This document shows, in pieces, positions 24,067 through 36,889 of a DNA stretch of 64,000 bases. The DNA lies in contig JARZZO010000016.1 in the NCBI GenBank assembly GCA_030544215.1, forward strand, positions 32,572,001 to 32,636,000. Reading direction: 5' to 3'. Under the pieces are notes generated by a model. That model made no database searches. It had not been told where the DNA came from and was given only the letters and a program-made list of their open reading frames with translations. This stretch comes from Zantedeschia hybrid cultivar. Taxonomy: Eukaryota; Streptophyta; Magnoliopsida; Alismatales; Araceae. Position numbers and translations under genes: made by a program. Every line of letters starts with the position of its first letter. Positions within the stretch are counted from its first letter, which is position 1.

Positions 24067-25913
24067 TCTTATGTTTTCGCAAGGCAAAGGAGGATGGGCT
24101 TCGACTTACCAAGGAGATGGTGAATACTGTTAAATCCTTTATTCTGAAGTGACATAGATTAATGCCTTTTCTGGGGCCGTCGACCCCCTAGGAAACATCT
24201 GCAAATGTGACCATGAATCGAAGGTGAAATCGAATACTGAAATGCCATTCCACTAGTCAAATCACTCTAAAGTGGAGGTTTATTCAAACTAATTTGACGT
24301 TAACTCAAGAAGATTCAGAGCACATAAGCAGGAAAGAAGGCTTTTTCTATAGCCTTCTACTTTATGACCTCACCACCTTCGCTCAGCTTTTATCACAAAG
24401 CCAAAATTGTCCAAACCCAAATACCTTCTAGAAGCCAACAAGCCAACTTCCTGTGAGCGAGCAAGGAAGTAGGCAGGTGAGAGAACATGAATATTTGAGT
24501 GAAAGAAAGCTAGTTATCAAGTGTCTGATTGAGAACGGCTTGCATCTGATCCCCGTCATAGTGACTACATCATTGATAAATGAAGGTTGAACCTTAGGAT
24601 GAGCTAAGAAAGGGCTTTTAAAAATATTGACTTAATTTTTGGCCCGATGAAGCTTGAGACGTGATGACAAAATTCTTCACTTGTTCAAGGAGATGCGGCT
24701 ACCATTAGTAAAGATCAGAATATCACCTGTAAATAGTAAGTGACTAACTGGAGGGCACTGTCTGGGAATAACATAAAGCAAGTGTTTATTACTAAAAGAA
24801 AAAAAACCCTTTTAAACCACGGCTGAAGACTTCCTTTGCAATAATGAAGCAACAAGATCCCCCTGCCTCAAGCCCCTAGTGGATTAAAATATCCTCCAAT
24901 AGTCCCTCAAAGGATAATTAAGAACCAACAATGTTCAATAATACCCTTAATAGTTAATAGCAATCCATTGATCTGAAAAACCGAACCACGCTAGAACAGC
25001 ACAGAGAAAGTCCACATCACCCTATCTTATATAAGCCTTTGCCATATCAAGTTTGAAAGCAACATTGCTACCTCTAACCTTACGACCAAGATCTTGCATG
25101 AGTTCTTGCGCCAGCAAAGTGTTGTCAACAATGCTCTCTAAGTTTAATAAAGGCACTCTGCTCCAAAGAAATAATCTGCTCTAAAATACCCGGCAATTGA
25201 GAGGTGGGAAGCTTCGATACAATTTATAAACAAAATTACACAGGCTTATGGGATGAAACTCGGCAAGCATGGAAGGATTGCCATTCTTAGGGAGTAAGAC
25301 AATGAATGAAGAAGATAAAAATTGAGGGAAAATAAGCCTGGCAAAAAAAAATTCTGATAGCCTTACAAACATCCGTCTTAATGATGTTCCAATAGTGAAC
25401 AGAAAAAACATCCAGTGATGCCACTTAGACCAGGGCAACTATCTTAATTAAGGCATATCTTGAATTGCCTGAAAAATGTCCTCATCTAAAGGTGTAACAC
25501 AGACAGCCTCATCATTTTGTTCTGCAGTAACCAAGTTTAGGACAAAATTAAGAATATTTTCATCAATATTGCAGCCACGGGTGGTAAAATGATTTCAAAA
25601 ACAATCTATAGCCATCTGATGCATGTGAACCGCCCAATTTCCTTCATCATTCTTTAGCTTACATATGCAATTTTATTGGAGGTGTTGACTGCTGGGAAAG
25701 AATTTTAATGTTTCTTTGTTAATTTTAACATCCATCTAGAAAACATTGGGAGAATGTTCTCTTTTTTAAGATAGATGTTAATTAGAAGGATTTTTTTAAT
25801 AATAAAAGTAAACTTTGTAAGGACTAAAAGTTAAAAATGCTAAGATATTTCGAATTTTGTATATCCATAGAGATCAATATTCAAAACAACCCAAAAATTG
25901 AACGTCCTTCTAT

Positions 25914-26126
25914 TCAAGAGACCTTGAATCCAACATAATCAACATCAGAAAATACAATCAATTTAAAATCACAGCCACAAGGGTAGAATAAACCAAGATC
26001 TAGACAACTCTTGCAAATCCTTCTAAATGCGGTGATGTGATTACTCTCTGTTTGATTATAGTTGCCAAAGTTCGAAAAATCTATCTTGTAGTGTGGAACC
26101 ATCCTGCCTTTTGTCTTCTTCTGCAT
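25914..26126 (-). pseudogene. Copia RNase H fragment
   Basis: The minus-strand frame includes 'RRICKSCLDLGLFYPCGCDF' and 'FSDVDYVGFKV', matching the Copia RNase H start (LGLWYP..CDF...GFSDADFAG). It is a short relic beside the 3' side of the transporter gene. Confidence 0.65.
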
Positions 26127-26452
26127 CTTTTTCTAATACTACCTGTCTCATTTGTCTTTTCTACAGAGGCATACGCTTCACAGGTCTTCTTCTCCAAAGC
26201 CAGATCATTCTTACTTGCAAAATCCATTAACTTATGCCAACTTGCTGCTCGAAGATTGCCTTCACCTCGTTCGGAAACAATTCTGCAAGAATCTGGTTTT
26301 CGGAAACAATTCTACGAGAATCTCATTTCGTGCTCCGTGCACGAGCTCTGTGGTTCCAGCGCCATGCTTCTTATGCCTACTACATGTTCGATTCAATGCC
26401 TCAACGAACATTTGACATGCTAGATTCGATAGTTTCACCATCGCCGAAGCGC

Positions 26453-28228
26453 TCAGAGCCTCCCATCTTCCAGGCGCTCTGGCTGCTTCGTGCTCTTCTC
26501 CTCCTCCTCCTCCTCCGCCTCATGGGCCATGTCGAAGGTGGAATGGAGGCCAAAGAAGAGGTAGTAGACCAGCATCACCAGGGTGCAAACTCCGAACCGG
26601 ATGAAGGCCTGGTACCCCAGGGACCCCATGAGGAAGATGTTCATGAAGATGGAGACCGAAGGCAGCCACGGCACCATCGGCACTCCCCACACCTTGGGAA
26701 CCCGGCGCTGCGGCAGCAGCGTCGCCATCCCTGCCGTCCCTGCCAGCCATAGCGGCACCGTCACGACGTACCCGACCCATCCATGGGGCCTCAGCCCCCA
26801 GTACGCAGCGGTGGCCACGGAGGAGGACACGACGAGGAGCAGGGCCGCCGCCAGCTTAGCACCGTCGGCGCGGGCCGTGGAGGCTTCCTGGTCATAGTAT
26901 CTGCGCACCAGCAGCGCCAGCGCGACCAGCATGAACACGAAGAGGTAGCTGATGGAGAGGAGGCTGGACAGGACGGAGAGGCTGGAGAAGAAGGCGAAGC
27001 AGGCGCTGCAGGTGGCCACGAGCATGGTGGCGTAGATGGGCGTGCCCGTGGAGGGGTGCACCAGCGCGAAGACGGGAGGGATCATGTGCGCCCGGGCGAT
27101 GTGGGTGACATAGCGCGCCTTGGTGATGGCGCCCACCAGCAGCACCGTGGTCATTCCCTTGAGGGCGCCCAGCGCCACGAGGGTGGCGGCCCACCCCATC
27201 CCGGCGCTGCGGAAGGCCATGGAGAAGGCGGCGTCGGGGTCGATCTCGGTGTAGGGCTGTAGCATGGCCAGCGACAGCGCCATAAGACAGTAAATGGTGA
27301 TGATCCCCAAGAGGGAGCCGATGAGGCCGATGGGTATGTCCCTGGAGGGGTTCCTGGTCTCCTCCGCCAGGGTGGCTGCCCTGTCGAAGCCCCCGTAGGC
27401 GAAGTAGACGACGGCTGCGGCGTGGAAGATGCCCCCGGCGCCGTAGGGCGCGAAGGGGGTCAGGTTACTGGTGTGGGCGCGCGCGAAGCTGGCGATGATA
27501 ACGAAGAGGATGACGGCGACGTGGAGGATGGAAGCGACCCAGTTGAAGTAGGAGGACTTCTTGGTGCTGGCCATGGCAGCCCCCGCGGTGAGGACGATGA
27601 CGGCCACGGCGATGGGGTCGAGCAGGTTGAATCCGTCGGCGAGGGAGGTGGCGATGCGGAGGGAATTGGTAGGGCGACCAAGCAGGGAGGCTAGGTAGGA
27701 GGTCCAGGAGCGGGCGACGGCGGCGCAGCCGATCACGCTCTCGAGGATGAGGTTGCCGGCGGCGATGAAGGAAACGAATTCGCCGAGCTCGACGCGGAGG
27801 TAGGCGAAGGAGCCGCCGGCGGCTGGGATCTCGACGGCGAACTCGGTGTAGCAGAAGACAGAGAGGAGGGCGGAGAGGCCGGAGACGGCGTAGGAGAGGG
27901 GGATGGCGGGGCCGGCGTGGCGGCGGGCCTCCTGGCCGGTGAGGACGAAGACGCCGGCGCCGACGACGGAGCCGAAGCCGAACCAGGTGAGGTCCCACCA
28001 GGTGAGGCAGCGGCGCATGTCGTGGACGCTGCGGCGGCGGGCGGCTGAGAGCTCGTCGGCGTCGCAGGAGCGGGCGAGGAGGCGGTCGCGGAGGCGGCCG
28101 GGGGTTTGAAGCAAGGCGGAGCGGTAGGAGGCGCAGCTCTGGAAGGAGGGGCCGGGGAACAAGTCCTCCTTCCGCCACCTCCAGTAGCTCCGTGCTGTCG
28201 CTTCCTCATCCATGGCTGCCGCCGCCAT
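26453..28228 (-). CDS. Cationic amino acid transporter (CAT family), intronless
   Basis: A 591-residue integral membrane protein of the APC superfamily, expected to take up Arg/Lys/His or related amino acids by proton coupling at the plasma or vacuolar membrane. It starts at ATG 28228 (MAAAAMDEEATARSYW); a second Met is at residue 6. The N-terminal cytosolic stretch has the plant CAT pattern (RWRKEDLFPGPSF, ALLQTPGRLRDRLLAR). The conserved TM1 motif is FGSVVGAGVFVLTGQEA; then come PAIPLSYAVSG, CYTEFAVEIPAAGGSFAYLR, YFAYGGFD..ATLAEETRNPSRDIPIG and GTPIYATM. About 14 membrane segments and a Glu-rich C-terminal tail. The length fits plant CATs (about 570-640); it looks closest to the CAT1/5/8 group, but the paralogue is not certain. 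No breaks; GC-rich, codons mostly ending G/C, in sharp contrast to the flanks. Confidence 0.95.
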   Translation of the reverse strand: MAAAAMDEEATARSYWRWRKEDLFPGPSFQSCASYRSALLQTPGRLRDRLLARSCDADELSAARRRSVHDMRRCLTWWDLTWFGFGSVVGAGVFVLTGQEARRHAGPAIPLSYAVSGLSALLSVFCYTEFAVEIPAAGGSFAYLRVELGEFVSFIAAGNLILESVIGCAAVARSWTSYLASLLGRPTNSLRIATSLADGFNLLDPIAVAVIVLTAGAAMASTKKSSYFNWVASILHVAVILFVIIASFARAHTSNLTPFAPYGAGGIFHAAAVVYFAYGGFDRAATLAEETRNPSRDIPIGLIGSLLGIITIYCLMALSLAMLQPYTEIDPDAAFSMAFRSAGMGWAATLVALGALKGMTTVLLVGAITKARYVTHIARAHMIPPVFALVHPSTGTPIYATMLVATCSACFAFFSSLSVLSSLLSISYLFVFMLVALALLVRRYYDQEASTARADGAKLAAALLLVVSSSVATAAYWGLRPHGWVGYVVTVPLWLAGTAGMATLLPQRRVPKVWGVPMVPWLPSVSIFMNIFLMGSLGYQAFIRFGVCTLVMLVYYLFFGLHSTFDMAHEAEEEEEEKSTKQPERLEDGRL

Positions 28229-29607
28229 CTTGGGCCTGCAGATTAATGGACAAGTGTTAGGATCTGAAAAAAGAGGAGTTCACCTCCCGCTCTCCCCCTC
28301 TCTCTAACAGACAGGTGGCAGCGGTCCAGTGGATCTCGGAATCACTGTACAGTCTAAAAACAACACTAGATTCTCTCTCTCGCTCTCTGACACCAGCGCT
28401 GTGTCTCCCTCCCCATCTCTACCATCATCTATTTTTTATGTTCATCTAATTAAAACTCTTTGCCAGTCTGTAACATCTCTTTCTTTCTCTATTATATCCT
28501 GCAGCCACCTGTCGCTCCGTCGATCAAACGGCGTTGAACGTGTAGATCCTTGCGTTGACTCAATGGCGGCCAAAGATGAGTGGAGTGTTGGACTTGGGAG
28601 TGCGGTGGGGTCCGTCGGTCTTTCGTTGGTTTTCTCTCCAGCAGATGACGTGGATCTTTCACACTTCCTGGCGTCAAAATTGTCTCCAGCTATCCGGATC
28701 CTCCCGCTTGTTACTAGAAATCCGATTATTCAACGGATGGTTGGCTTATGGGTCTAATTTTGTTAAACAGATACACTTAACAGATAATATAACACGTACA
28801 ATTTTTTTCAGATCAAACCAATATGATACACTATGATTCTTCAACTGGTTATTGAATTGCTTATAAGATAGTGAATAGACAGTATTTTTAAATTACTTAT
28901 TAAATTATAAAATAAATAATAAATAATATTTTTAAACGGACAACTTAGAAAATACAGTCACCCATTTGCATCCCCTACTTGTTACGTCACACTCGACACG
29001 ACGGGGCAAGTGGTCACGCGTTGCTTTTCTGCACAACGTCCAAATCCTCCGGTTCACACGCGAGACGCACGCACATTCTGCTCAGTCACATCACACCCAC
29101 TTTCGCGTGCAGAATCACAGGCACAAGGCGTGCACGCACACCGAGCGGTGGAATTTGTGTCCGGCGAGGCCGCATCCAGCGCCGTGGCGTAGTGGTGCAC
29201 CACCCTCTCCCTCTATTGGGGCTCGAGGGGTCTTGTGCTCCAGTCCTGGCAGCGGCCAGACTCTGGTTTTTCCACTTTGGAATGGTTGTTGCGTCGAGTT
29301 TTGGACGGGGTTCTAATAGGCTTTCAACTTTGCTCATCGAGTTATACTTGCTCCACCCAAGGAGCTAGTTGTTATTTGATCTAAAGCGTGCAGTGTGGGG
29401 AGCTACCGATTTTTTTATTTTTTTATCATATTTTTAATTCTTTTTGGGACGTTTGCTCAAAAAGTCGGCCAATTTGAGTTGGCTTCGAGTTGGCTGTATT
29501 CTTTTGAAAAAAATACTTTTTTTTACACAAATCGAGTTGTCTTTCGAAAAAAGTTTCCTGAAAAATTACTATCTATTCGAGACCAATCTAAGTTGGCCGG
29601 TTATACA
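28229..29607. promoter_or_regulatory. 5' flank of the CAT gene
   Basis: The minus-strand 5' UTR and promoter must lie here. The plus strand has CT-rich tracts at about 28285-28310 and 28372-28390, which are GA repeats on the gene strand. Open frames at 28966-29368 are GC-rich but show no family; I see no second gene. No TATA box can be chosen with confidence. Confidence 0.4.
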
Positions 29608-29917
29608 TGTTAAAATAGTCCTAAATCAAAAAAATATATTTAATAAATGGTGTCTTTTCCACTCGTTGCCTTAAGATTATCAGTTAGTTAGATGGCCTAA
29701 TAATTTTCAACATAATATCAGAATCTATGATTATGAATTGAACAGCGCACTCCGTCTTTATAGTCTATGTGACATAACATAAAAGCAACGTGCACGTGAA
29801 AGAACATATGAGAATAGTCCTACATCGAAGAAAAGATAAAATAAAAAAATAAAAAATGATGTCTATTCTACTCATTATCTTAAGATTTTGAATTGGATAG
29901 TTTAATAATTTTCACCA
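29608..29917 (+). mobile_element. TRIM-like mini LTR retrotransposon
   Basis: Two similar ~105-bp terminal repeats (29608-29712, 29809-29917) start TG and end TTTTCAACA or TTTTCACCA. They enclose about 96 bp that begins TAATATCAGAATCT, a mutated tRNA-Met primer site (TGGTATCAGAGC). Both repeats share 'ATAGTCCTA.AT', 'TGTCT.TTCTACTC' and 'CTTAAGATT'. There is no coding capacity, as in TRIM elements. Confidence 0.65.
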
Positions 29918-30970
29918 ATATTGTCTGATTTTAATTAGATATCCTTAAAAAAAAAAATCTCTTAAGAAAGCATAAATACTAGACGTGAGCTGTGCAGTCC
30001 AGATAACCTGCACTAAGAAATAGTGTAACAAGCATAACTCCTCCTCGCGATGCACATACCATATACATAATCTGTCCCTTAGCCGTCTGGCTTTGGAACC
30101 GAGAAAAAAAAAAACTTACCCTGCCACTCTCGCAAGAGTCCGGATCAGTACCGACGGGGGTAGGGGGACGGAAGCAAATTCAGGGGGAGCCGGACAGCAT
30201 GTTTTTAGTTTTTTTTTTCCCTCGCAAGTCACAATGCACGCGGGGGGCACGAACCAAAGGTGGGCACCATGCGCATAAATCCGCACTCGTTGGGCACAAC
30301 CAAAAGGTAACCCGGCTGCCATTTGGCTCGCCCGTGCAGGTCCCCTCTCGGCCGGGACCAGATTGGATGGATGGAGGGAATTAAGGATCGCCCTTTTCTA
30401 CACTGGCCGGGACATGCGAGAGAAGATGCCATGTCAATGATGAGACAAACAAGACCAGAAAGATATAGAATACGCATCTCTACAAAGCGTCTTTCTTTCC
30501 TCTTTTATGCTCTGGTCTGGTAGCGTATACAGTAAGATTGCACAAGATATATGGTAAGATTGCACAAGATATATATACATATATAGGCACAAATCCGCAG
30601 CTTAATATGGTCAACCTATTAACAATCAACATTTCCCTTAGTACCGCTTCAAGACCCTCATGAGAAGTCTCAGAAGGATAAGTTCAATCCCTTATTTTTT
30701 TAATTTCATTTTAAGTCTCACTTCACTTATGTTTTTGGCTCTCGGCTATAACTTGACTTAAGTATCGAAGAGTTTTAACCCGGGTCACTCCTGGGGCCTT
30801 CTAACTCTATCTATTTTGTAAGCCTAATGGAATTCGACAGCACAAAACTCGGCTACGTCAACCTCGACTACCCAGCTTGAACCGTCATAGGTCGGCCCGG
30901 CTCGTCTGAGGGGACCACTCAAGTTCGGGCCACTTGGGCCCTATTACTCATCTTCTTCATAGTTCAATGC
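29918..30970. other. No gene recognised
   Basis: Mixed sequence with short open frames only. Nothing supported. Confidence 0.5.
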
Positions 30971-31292
30971 TGGTAGAATAATCTTACATTAGAAAATAGA
31001 TAAAAGTAAAATATGTTTAATAGATAGTACATACTTCACTCAATGCTTTAAAATTTTGAGTTGGATGGTCCAATAACTTCAACATGTTATCAGAACTGAA
31101 GGTTATAAGTCATACCATGCATCCCATCTTTGTAGTCTACGTGACAAAGTTTAAAATCAACATGCATGTGAGGTGATGCGTTAGAATAATTCCACATTAG
31201 AAGAGGAATAAAAGTAAAATATGTTTAATAGATAGTGTCTACTCTACTCAACGCATTAAGATTTTAAGTCGGATGGTCTAATAACTTCAACA
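30971..31292 (+). mobile_element. Second TRIM-like element of the same family
   Basis: Terminal repeats at 30971-31084 and about 31177-31292 both contain 'TAGAATAAT..ACATTAGAA', 'AAAATATGTTTAATAGATAGT', and end AATAACTTCAACA. The primer site after the first is TGTTATCAGAACTG. The internal part (about 92 bp, 'CATCCCATCTTTGTAGTCTACGTGACA') matches the first copy ('CTCCGTCTTTATAGTCTATGTGACA'). Confidence 0.7.
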
Positions 31293-33743
31293 CAGACAAG
31301 ATGAAGCCAGCCACGCTGATAAATTAAAAAGAGAAAGACTTGATGCACATCCGAGCCTAGTACACATCTTAAGTATGCCCAATCTTTTTTAATTTTTATC
31401 TTTTAAAATTTATGTTTTCAGGTTGGGGCCGAGTTGACTACACATCTGTATAAGGTACAACCTAATTTGATGACTATTTAAAAAAAAAAAACTGATCAGA
31501 AGAATAAAATAATATTAAACTAATCTTTTATTCTTTACATTTTTTCTAATCGTCGAATTAAGGTGTGCCTTAGACGGACATGTAGATCAACTCGGCCTCG
31601 ACTTGAAAATTTAAATTTAATAAAAAACTTGGCGCACACCAAAAGTATACACTAAATTCTATTGTCCACCAAATATTTCTCGATTAAAAAAGACCACAGC
31701 CATGGGCTGTGCTTGGTTTCAACCTTTTAAATAAATGATCTTCTGACCGAATCGGAGTGCTCAAAGTTTCGCGTTTTTCCGAGGCCAAAGGCCGGAAACT
31801 CTTGGACCATCCGTTATGGAAAGCTCCTCGGTGAAGCTAATTTTTTTATGGTTCTTCATAAAACAAACGGGCGTGATGCTTATTGCTGTATGGCACTAAC
31901 CTCGCGGATGACTAAGGCGGCATATTAGATGCCACCTTTCGACAAATGAATTTTTTTTTTGATCTAAGAAGAGAAGCTTTCATTCATAAAACCAAAGCAC
32001 CTCTTCATCCAAGCAATGAAAGATCATAATACTTTGACATAAAGAGTTGTAGAGACCTTCACTTTGATATTAGAAGAGTGGTGATCGAACGACTATGGGG
32101 GTTACATGGTCTTCCATTGTCGAGGAGGGGAATCATGCGGCCCGTTCGATAGCCTCTGCGAATCAGCATGGGTTCAATGGTTTGGAGTAGGATCTGATAT
32201 CCATGCCCGACCCGTTAGACTTGGTAAAATTCAAGTCTGGGTCTACTCAATAACCCGCTAATAGGTCTACGAATTATTTCTAATTAAAAATTTTCAAATA
32301 GAATTCTGTGAATTTGAGCTTGAAAGTAGGTCCATTTTCACTTGTACAGGGAACAGATTAAATCTAATTTCTTTCAAGAGTTTTACTTGCTGCATCAATA
32401 TTGATGCACCATTGCGGATGGAGTAAGAATGAGGTGGACTGAGGCCCCTAATGAGGTTTTGTCGTCCGAATAGAGCATGCGGGGGTTGCCTTTTCTATTA
32501 AATGCACGCCGATTCATTCAGGCATTAAGGCACATGGATGGATCAAATTCAGGAAAATTTTAAAAATTTGCCCATCAAATTACTTTCATGGCATGCATTG
32601 TGCTCTTGAGAACGTGATTGGATTTTGGTAAAAAAAATTACTTTTTAATTTGGTCTCTACAGATGTGTTGACATGTTGATCTACGTACATTTAATGGTGG
32701 AGACAACCTCCATGTATCTTGTCCAGATGGTGGAACCTCATTGTTGGCTCAATCCGCCTAAACTTTATTGCACCAGTCACGGTGCTGCAAGTAAAACTCT
32801 TCTTTTAAAATTAATTTGAAGTGCAATATCAACAAAAAAGAGGTAGACCTAATAACGGATCCATTTACCCAGAAATGTTAGCAAGTCTATTTTGGGTCTG
32901 GATCCATGTATTTCAAGTTTGGGTCTATCCAGACCTAGCTCACTTACAGCCCTGATTTAGAACAGTTCCAATCTGGCTCAATAATTTCGACCAGTAAGCC
33001 TAAGTTCGATCAGGCCGACACCGCCCTTAATCGGATCTGAGGGGAGGCTTAATTATGAGCCCTAAGTTTGTTGGAAACATTTGGATGTGAGAAAGATTTA
33101 CTACAATGCATGGACATCGCATATTCACATGAATTGCAATACCCGATAAGTTGCTGCATCACCTTCAAGTCGGTGAGTAGTGCATTTTTTTTTCTGTCGA
33201 GATAGGGGACCTTCTCAGCGCATCCTCCATACATCTGATCACAAATTAGACAATTAAAGAAAAATAGAAAGTTGGACGAGATTGTTTATTCGCATGATCT
33301 GAACCATCAAATTGTAAGAGCATGCGATCCAACCATTGCAAATGCCGAAAAAGTCAGACGTTCAAATTGGGGTCAACAAATTTTCAAAGCCCTAGTTGTC
33401 TGGATTGACAAGTCGGATTCGGGCCTAAATGGGTGCTCGGATTACCAAGTCGAGAAATTGAGTCTAGTCTCATACTGAAAACTTGAATGCTTCATAGGCT
33501 TGTCCCATGTTTCGTGACCATTAATTGACTTGATTGCCGAAAGATTAACTCCCAAGGCCACTATTCCACTCATCTTTTGCAATTCGAAAATCAGCTGGAA
33601 CAACTCTCATAGAAAACCTCTATCAATTGCAATCACTTTTTATCCTCCTCTTCCACCTACAAATTAATCAGTAGATTGTAAAATGAAAATGGAAATCATT
33701 TGTTAAACTATAACAGACTTCCCTTTTTGTACTTGACATGATC
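31293..33743. other. No gene recognised
   Basis: AT-rich intergenic sequence with small open frames that show no family. It is probably old transposon debris. Confidence 0.45.
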
Positions 33744-34810
33744 CACTACAAGAAAATAGAGAACTAGCGATGACCGAGAAATCGTCTCAAAACATCAATA
33801 TCCATCGCAAAAACGTTTTTGAGACGACTGTCAACCGTCGCAATAGTTGTCTCAAAAAATCTCGTCTCAAATAGTCTGCGACGATTACAACCGTCACAAA
33901 TTATCTCCTTTGAGACGACTATAGGACTTGTCTCAAATACTAATTATTTGCGACGAATATTTAATTTGTCCTAAAAAATATCATTTGAGACGGAGATGAA
34001 CATTGTCTCAAAAAATTAATTGTGACGAATATAATCATCCCAAAAAGCACGTCTCAATAATTTATTTTAAATAAATTATTTTTTTTGCAACGGATATAAT
34101 TGTCTCAAATATTATTTTTAAATAAAATTTATAAAAATTATTTTATTTCTTACGATAATTATAACCATTTCAAAAACATTTGAGACAACTAGTCAATCGT
34201 CTCAAATAATTAGCTTTAAGTTTTTGGAACAATTGCATTTGTCTTAAAAATAATTCAAATTTTATTTTTGAGATAATTATGACTCGTCTCAAATAGTCGT
34301 GTTTATCATTTGAGACGACTGTTAATCGTTACAAAAAAAATTTCTATAATTATTTGAGATGAGTAACATCCGTCTCAAAAGTATTTCATATGATTATTCG
34401 AGACAACTATCAACCGTCTCAAAAAGTCTTAACTAAAATATATTTGATATTTTATTATAATATTTTATAATATGTTAACAACTTTATAACATGAATGAAA
34501 ACCTATTTACCATAGAAATAACATTACATAATATACACATACCAATAATAGTCATCTATTCGATTACTATCATAAAAATTTAAACTTATTTAACATAAAA
34601 ACAACACCGTATAACATACACATATCACTAATCATCATCGATTCAATTACCATCATAAAAATTCAAATGTCTACCAAACAACATGAAATCATCACAAATT
34701 AGTCTAATATCACCTTAAGTACAGTCACATAATAAAATAAAAAGTTAATACAATCATCTGATCAAATAAACATCAATTATAAGTCATCATAAATCAGTCT
34801 GAACATCATC

Positions 34811-34945
34811 TCAGACCTCCTCCTCCTCATCATCTCCCTCCTCATCCTCTTCATCTTCTAAATTCTCCTCGATGGGTGAAAGTTGAGCAGTAAGTATCTC
34901 TTGGAGTCGGCTCTCCATCGTTTCCATATGTTGTTGTTGCATCTT
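34811..34945 (-). pseudogene. Remnant of a CACTA transposase C-terminus
   Basis: The minus-strand frame contains MQQQHMETMESRLQEIL followed by a long Glu/Asp tail ending EEEEV and TGA (34813-34811). A Gln-rich coiled coil followed by an acidic end resembles the C-terminus of En/Spm-type transposases. Upstream frames are broken. Confidence 0.4.
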
Positions 34946-36529
34946 TAATTGTACTTGTAAGTTTGTTTGTACTTATTCTTGTGCTTATTCTCGTAAAATC
35001 GCCTGTTCTTCTCCACAATAACAACTTTCAATTCATCAATTTGAGTCTCAAGTTAGTACAAAGTTGCTCTACTGCTATCCTCTCCTTGCAAAGACTTATA
35101 TCATGTTGTCAATGTTTGGCCTCGTTCTCCGCATCGAATACGACTTGGTCGATCTCATCCCATAACTCTGACAAAAGTCTCATCTGGTGAGTGTAAAACC
35201 AGTAGCATCACTACTATCTGAAGGAGGATCTATCAACTGTGTCATCTTTTCCTATATCATGTAAAATATTATATTTAAATAACTATCTTAATAAACAAAT
35301 ATAAATTTGAAATAAATTTACAGATTTCTTACCATATTCTCCTTACTTTGATCATCAACCCACAATTTAACACTCTATTTCTTACAACGAGTCATGTGAA
35401 AAATTTTTGGACATGTAGAATCACGACCTTCATTCTTCTTCTGTTTAAAAATTTCAAAACAAACAAATGTTATCAGTTGAAATTGATGATAATACTAACG
35501 AAAAAAAAAAGTAAAATATTTCTGCATATTATAGGATAATTACTAATGTTAAGAAATACTATAAACAATGTTCAATTACAAAAAATAAGTTTTAAAAATA
35601 TATTACTATTAAATCTCTAAAGATTATATCATTTAAGAATATAATACCACCGTTGCAACCATAGATTCTCATTTACACATGCCATCATCTCAGATGCCTA
35701 TCATAGGCACGCGTTATCATCATGACAATCATACAGATTTACACATGTTATCATCACACATGCCATTACACATGCCTATCATAAACAACTAGAGAGGAGG
35801 AAAATAATAAAGTTACCACAATTGATCCTTGCACCCAAGTGCTTGAATGGTCCACGCAAGATGGGACTAGCAATCCTCACAATGTCACTGCATATAAAAG
35901 ACATAAAAAAGTTAGCCCTCTCCTCACAATAGATAGATAGAGATTAAAAGATGGGACATTTGTCTCCTTGTACACAAAGCACATCTTATAATGCGATAGA
36001 TATAATCCGGCTAAAAGATTTTGAATACAACTGTCGAAAGTTAAGTCAAATAAATAAAGATAGCAGAAAAGGTGTCCGGATGATTAGTTAAAGCACCAAC
36101 CAGCAACATGATTCAAAGCTGGCTTGAGACCATAACAGGATTAAAAGCTAGCTTGTACATCCGGATGATTAGTTAAAGCACCAACCAGCAGCAGAATAAA
36201 TGCAAATTCAATTGCGATCCTGCACAGAGGGGACAAAAAGCAGCAAAAAGCATCTAATTGCGACAAAAAGCAGCAAAATGCAAATTCATTTAAAGTAGTC
36301 TTTTAGCAATATGTCTTTAATGATTTTTTAGTTTTTAATCCATTAAAACCTTTGAATATAGAAAAATTGGTCCTTGTACATTGATAGAGAGAGATAGAGA
36401 GAGAGAGAAAGAGAGAGAATTAGATTGTCAAAAATATAGATAAATAGTTAGTTTGCACATGTACGATCAATTACATACATACTTTGAAAGGAGAGACATT
36501 ATGGAACACATATACACTATGCCCCACTT

Positions 36530-36860
36530 TGATAGCAGAATGGGTTATCCGGAATTACCTATAGCGTCACTTTGATTGGAGAATAGAAAAAGAATAAGGG
36601 GAGAATAAGGTTAATTTAGCTTTGATAAGCGGAATGACTTATACCGGTGCAGAATAGTCTATTCGGAGAATAAGGAGAATAAGCAATTCGACTCTAGACC
36701 TAAGAATTGCTTATCTTTCTTATTCTGTCAGTGGATCCCACAGAACTATCAAAACTAAGCACTCTTTATTCTAGTATATGTTATTCTGGATAACTTATTC
36801 TACACAAATAAATTAGATTGCTTATACTAGAATAAGGGGAATTTCACTTTGATAGTGTCG
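36530..36860. repeat. Foldback (MITE-like) insertion inside the CACTA element
   Basis: Both edges carry CACTTTGATAG. The centre is an inverted repeat (GGAGAATAAGCAATTC near 36687, GAATTGCTTATCTTTCTTATTC near 36712). The sequence is rich in AATAAG/CTTATT. No target duplication was fixed. Confidence 0.4.
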
Positions 36861-36889
36861 TAAGGTCCACAGGCATAAACATACGTACA

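Larger units (their letters stand above)
22010..25745 (-). mobile_element. L1-type LINE (non-LTR retrotransposon) relic, minus strand
   Basis: Read on the minus strand in broken frames: the RT segment 'LIFPQFLSSSFIVLLPKNGNPS ... ISLCNFVYKL' (25181-25438), then 'LAQELMQDLGRKVRG', 'AFKLDMAKAY' and 'STRGLRQGD'. The zf-RVT region is at 22724-23543 (VWDVFYEHVS...FWNDLWTSWG), then WFVWKERNARKHND near 22440 and a C-terminal RNase H (NWDGACRSLSD...ASSSLVVECRALLDSL) at about 22030-22270. The order endonuclease-RT-zf-RVT-RNase H is that of plant L1 elements; the endonuclease is missing or beyond recognition. Many stops; inactive. Confidence 0.82.

Noticed and set aside
26520..28209. Several long open frames on both strands overlapping the transporter gene
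   Set aside because: They are GC-driven shadow frames of the 591-codon gene, with Arg/Pro/Gly-rich nonsense content.
28966..29368. Possible small gene upstream of the transporter
   Set aside because: Three overlapping frames of similar length, no family, no start context or codon pattern favouring one.
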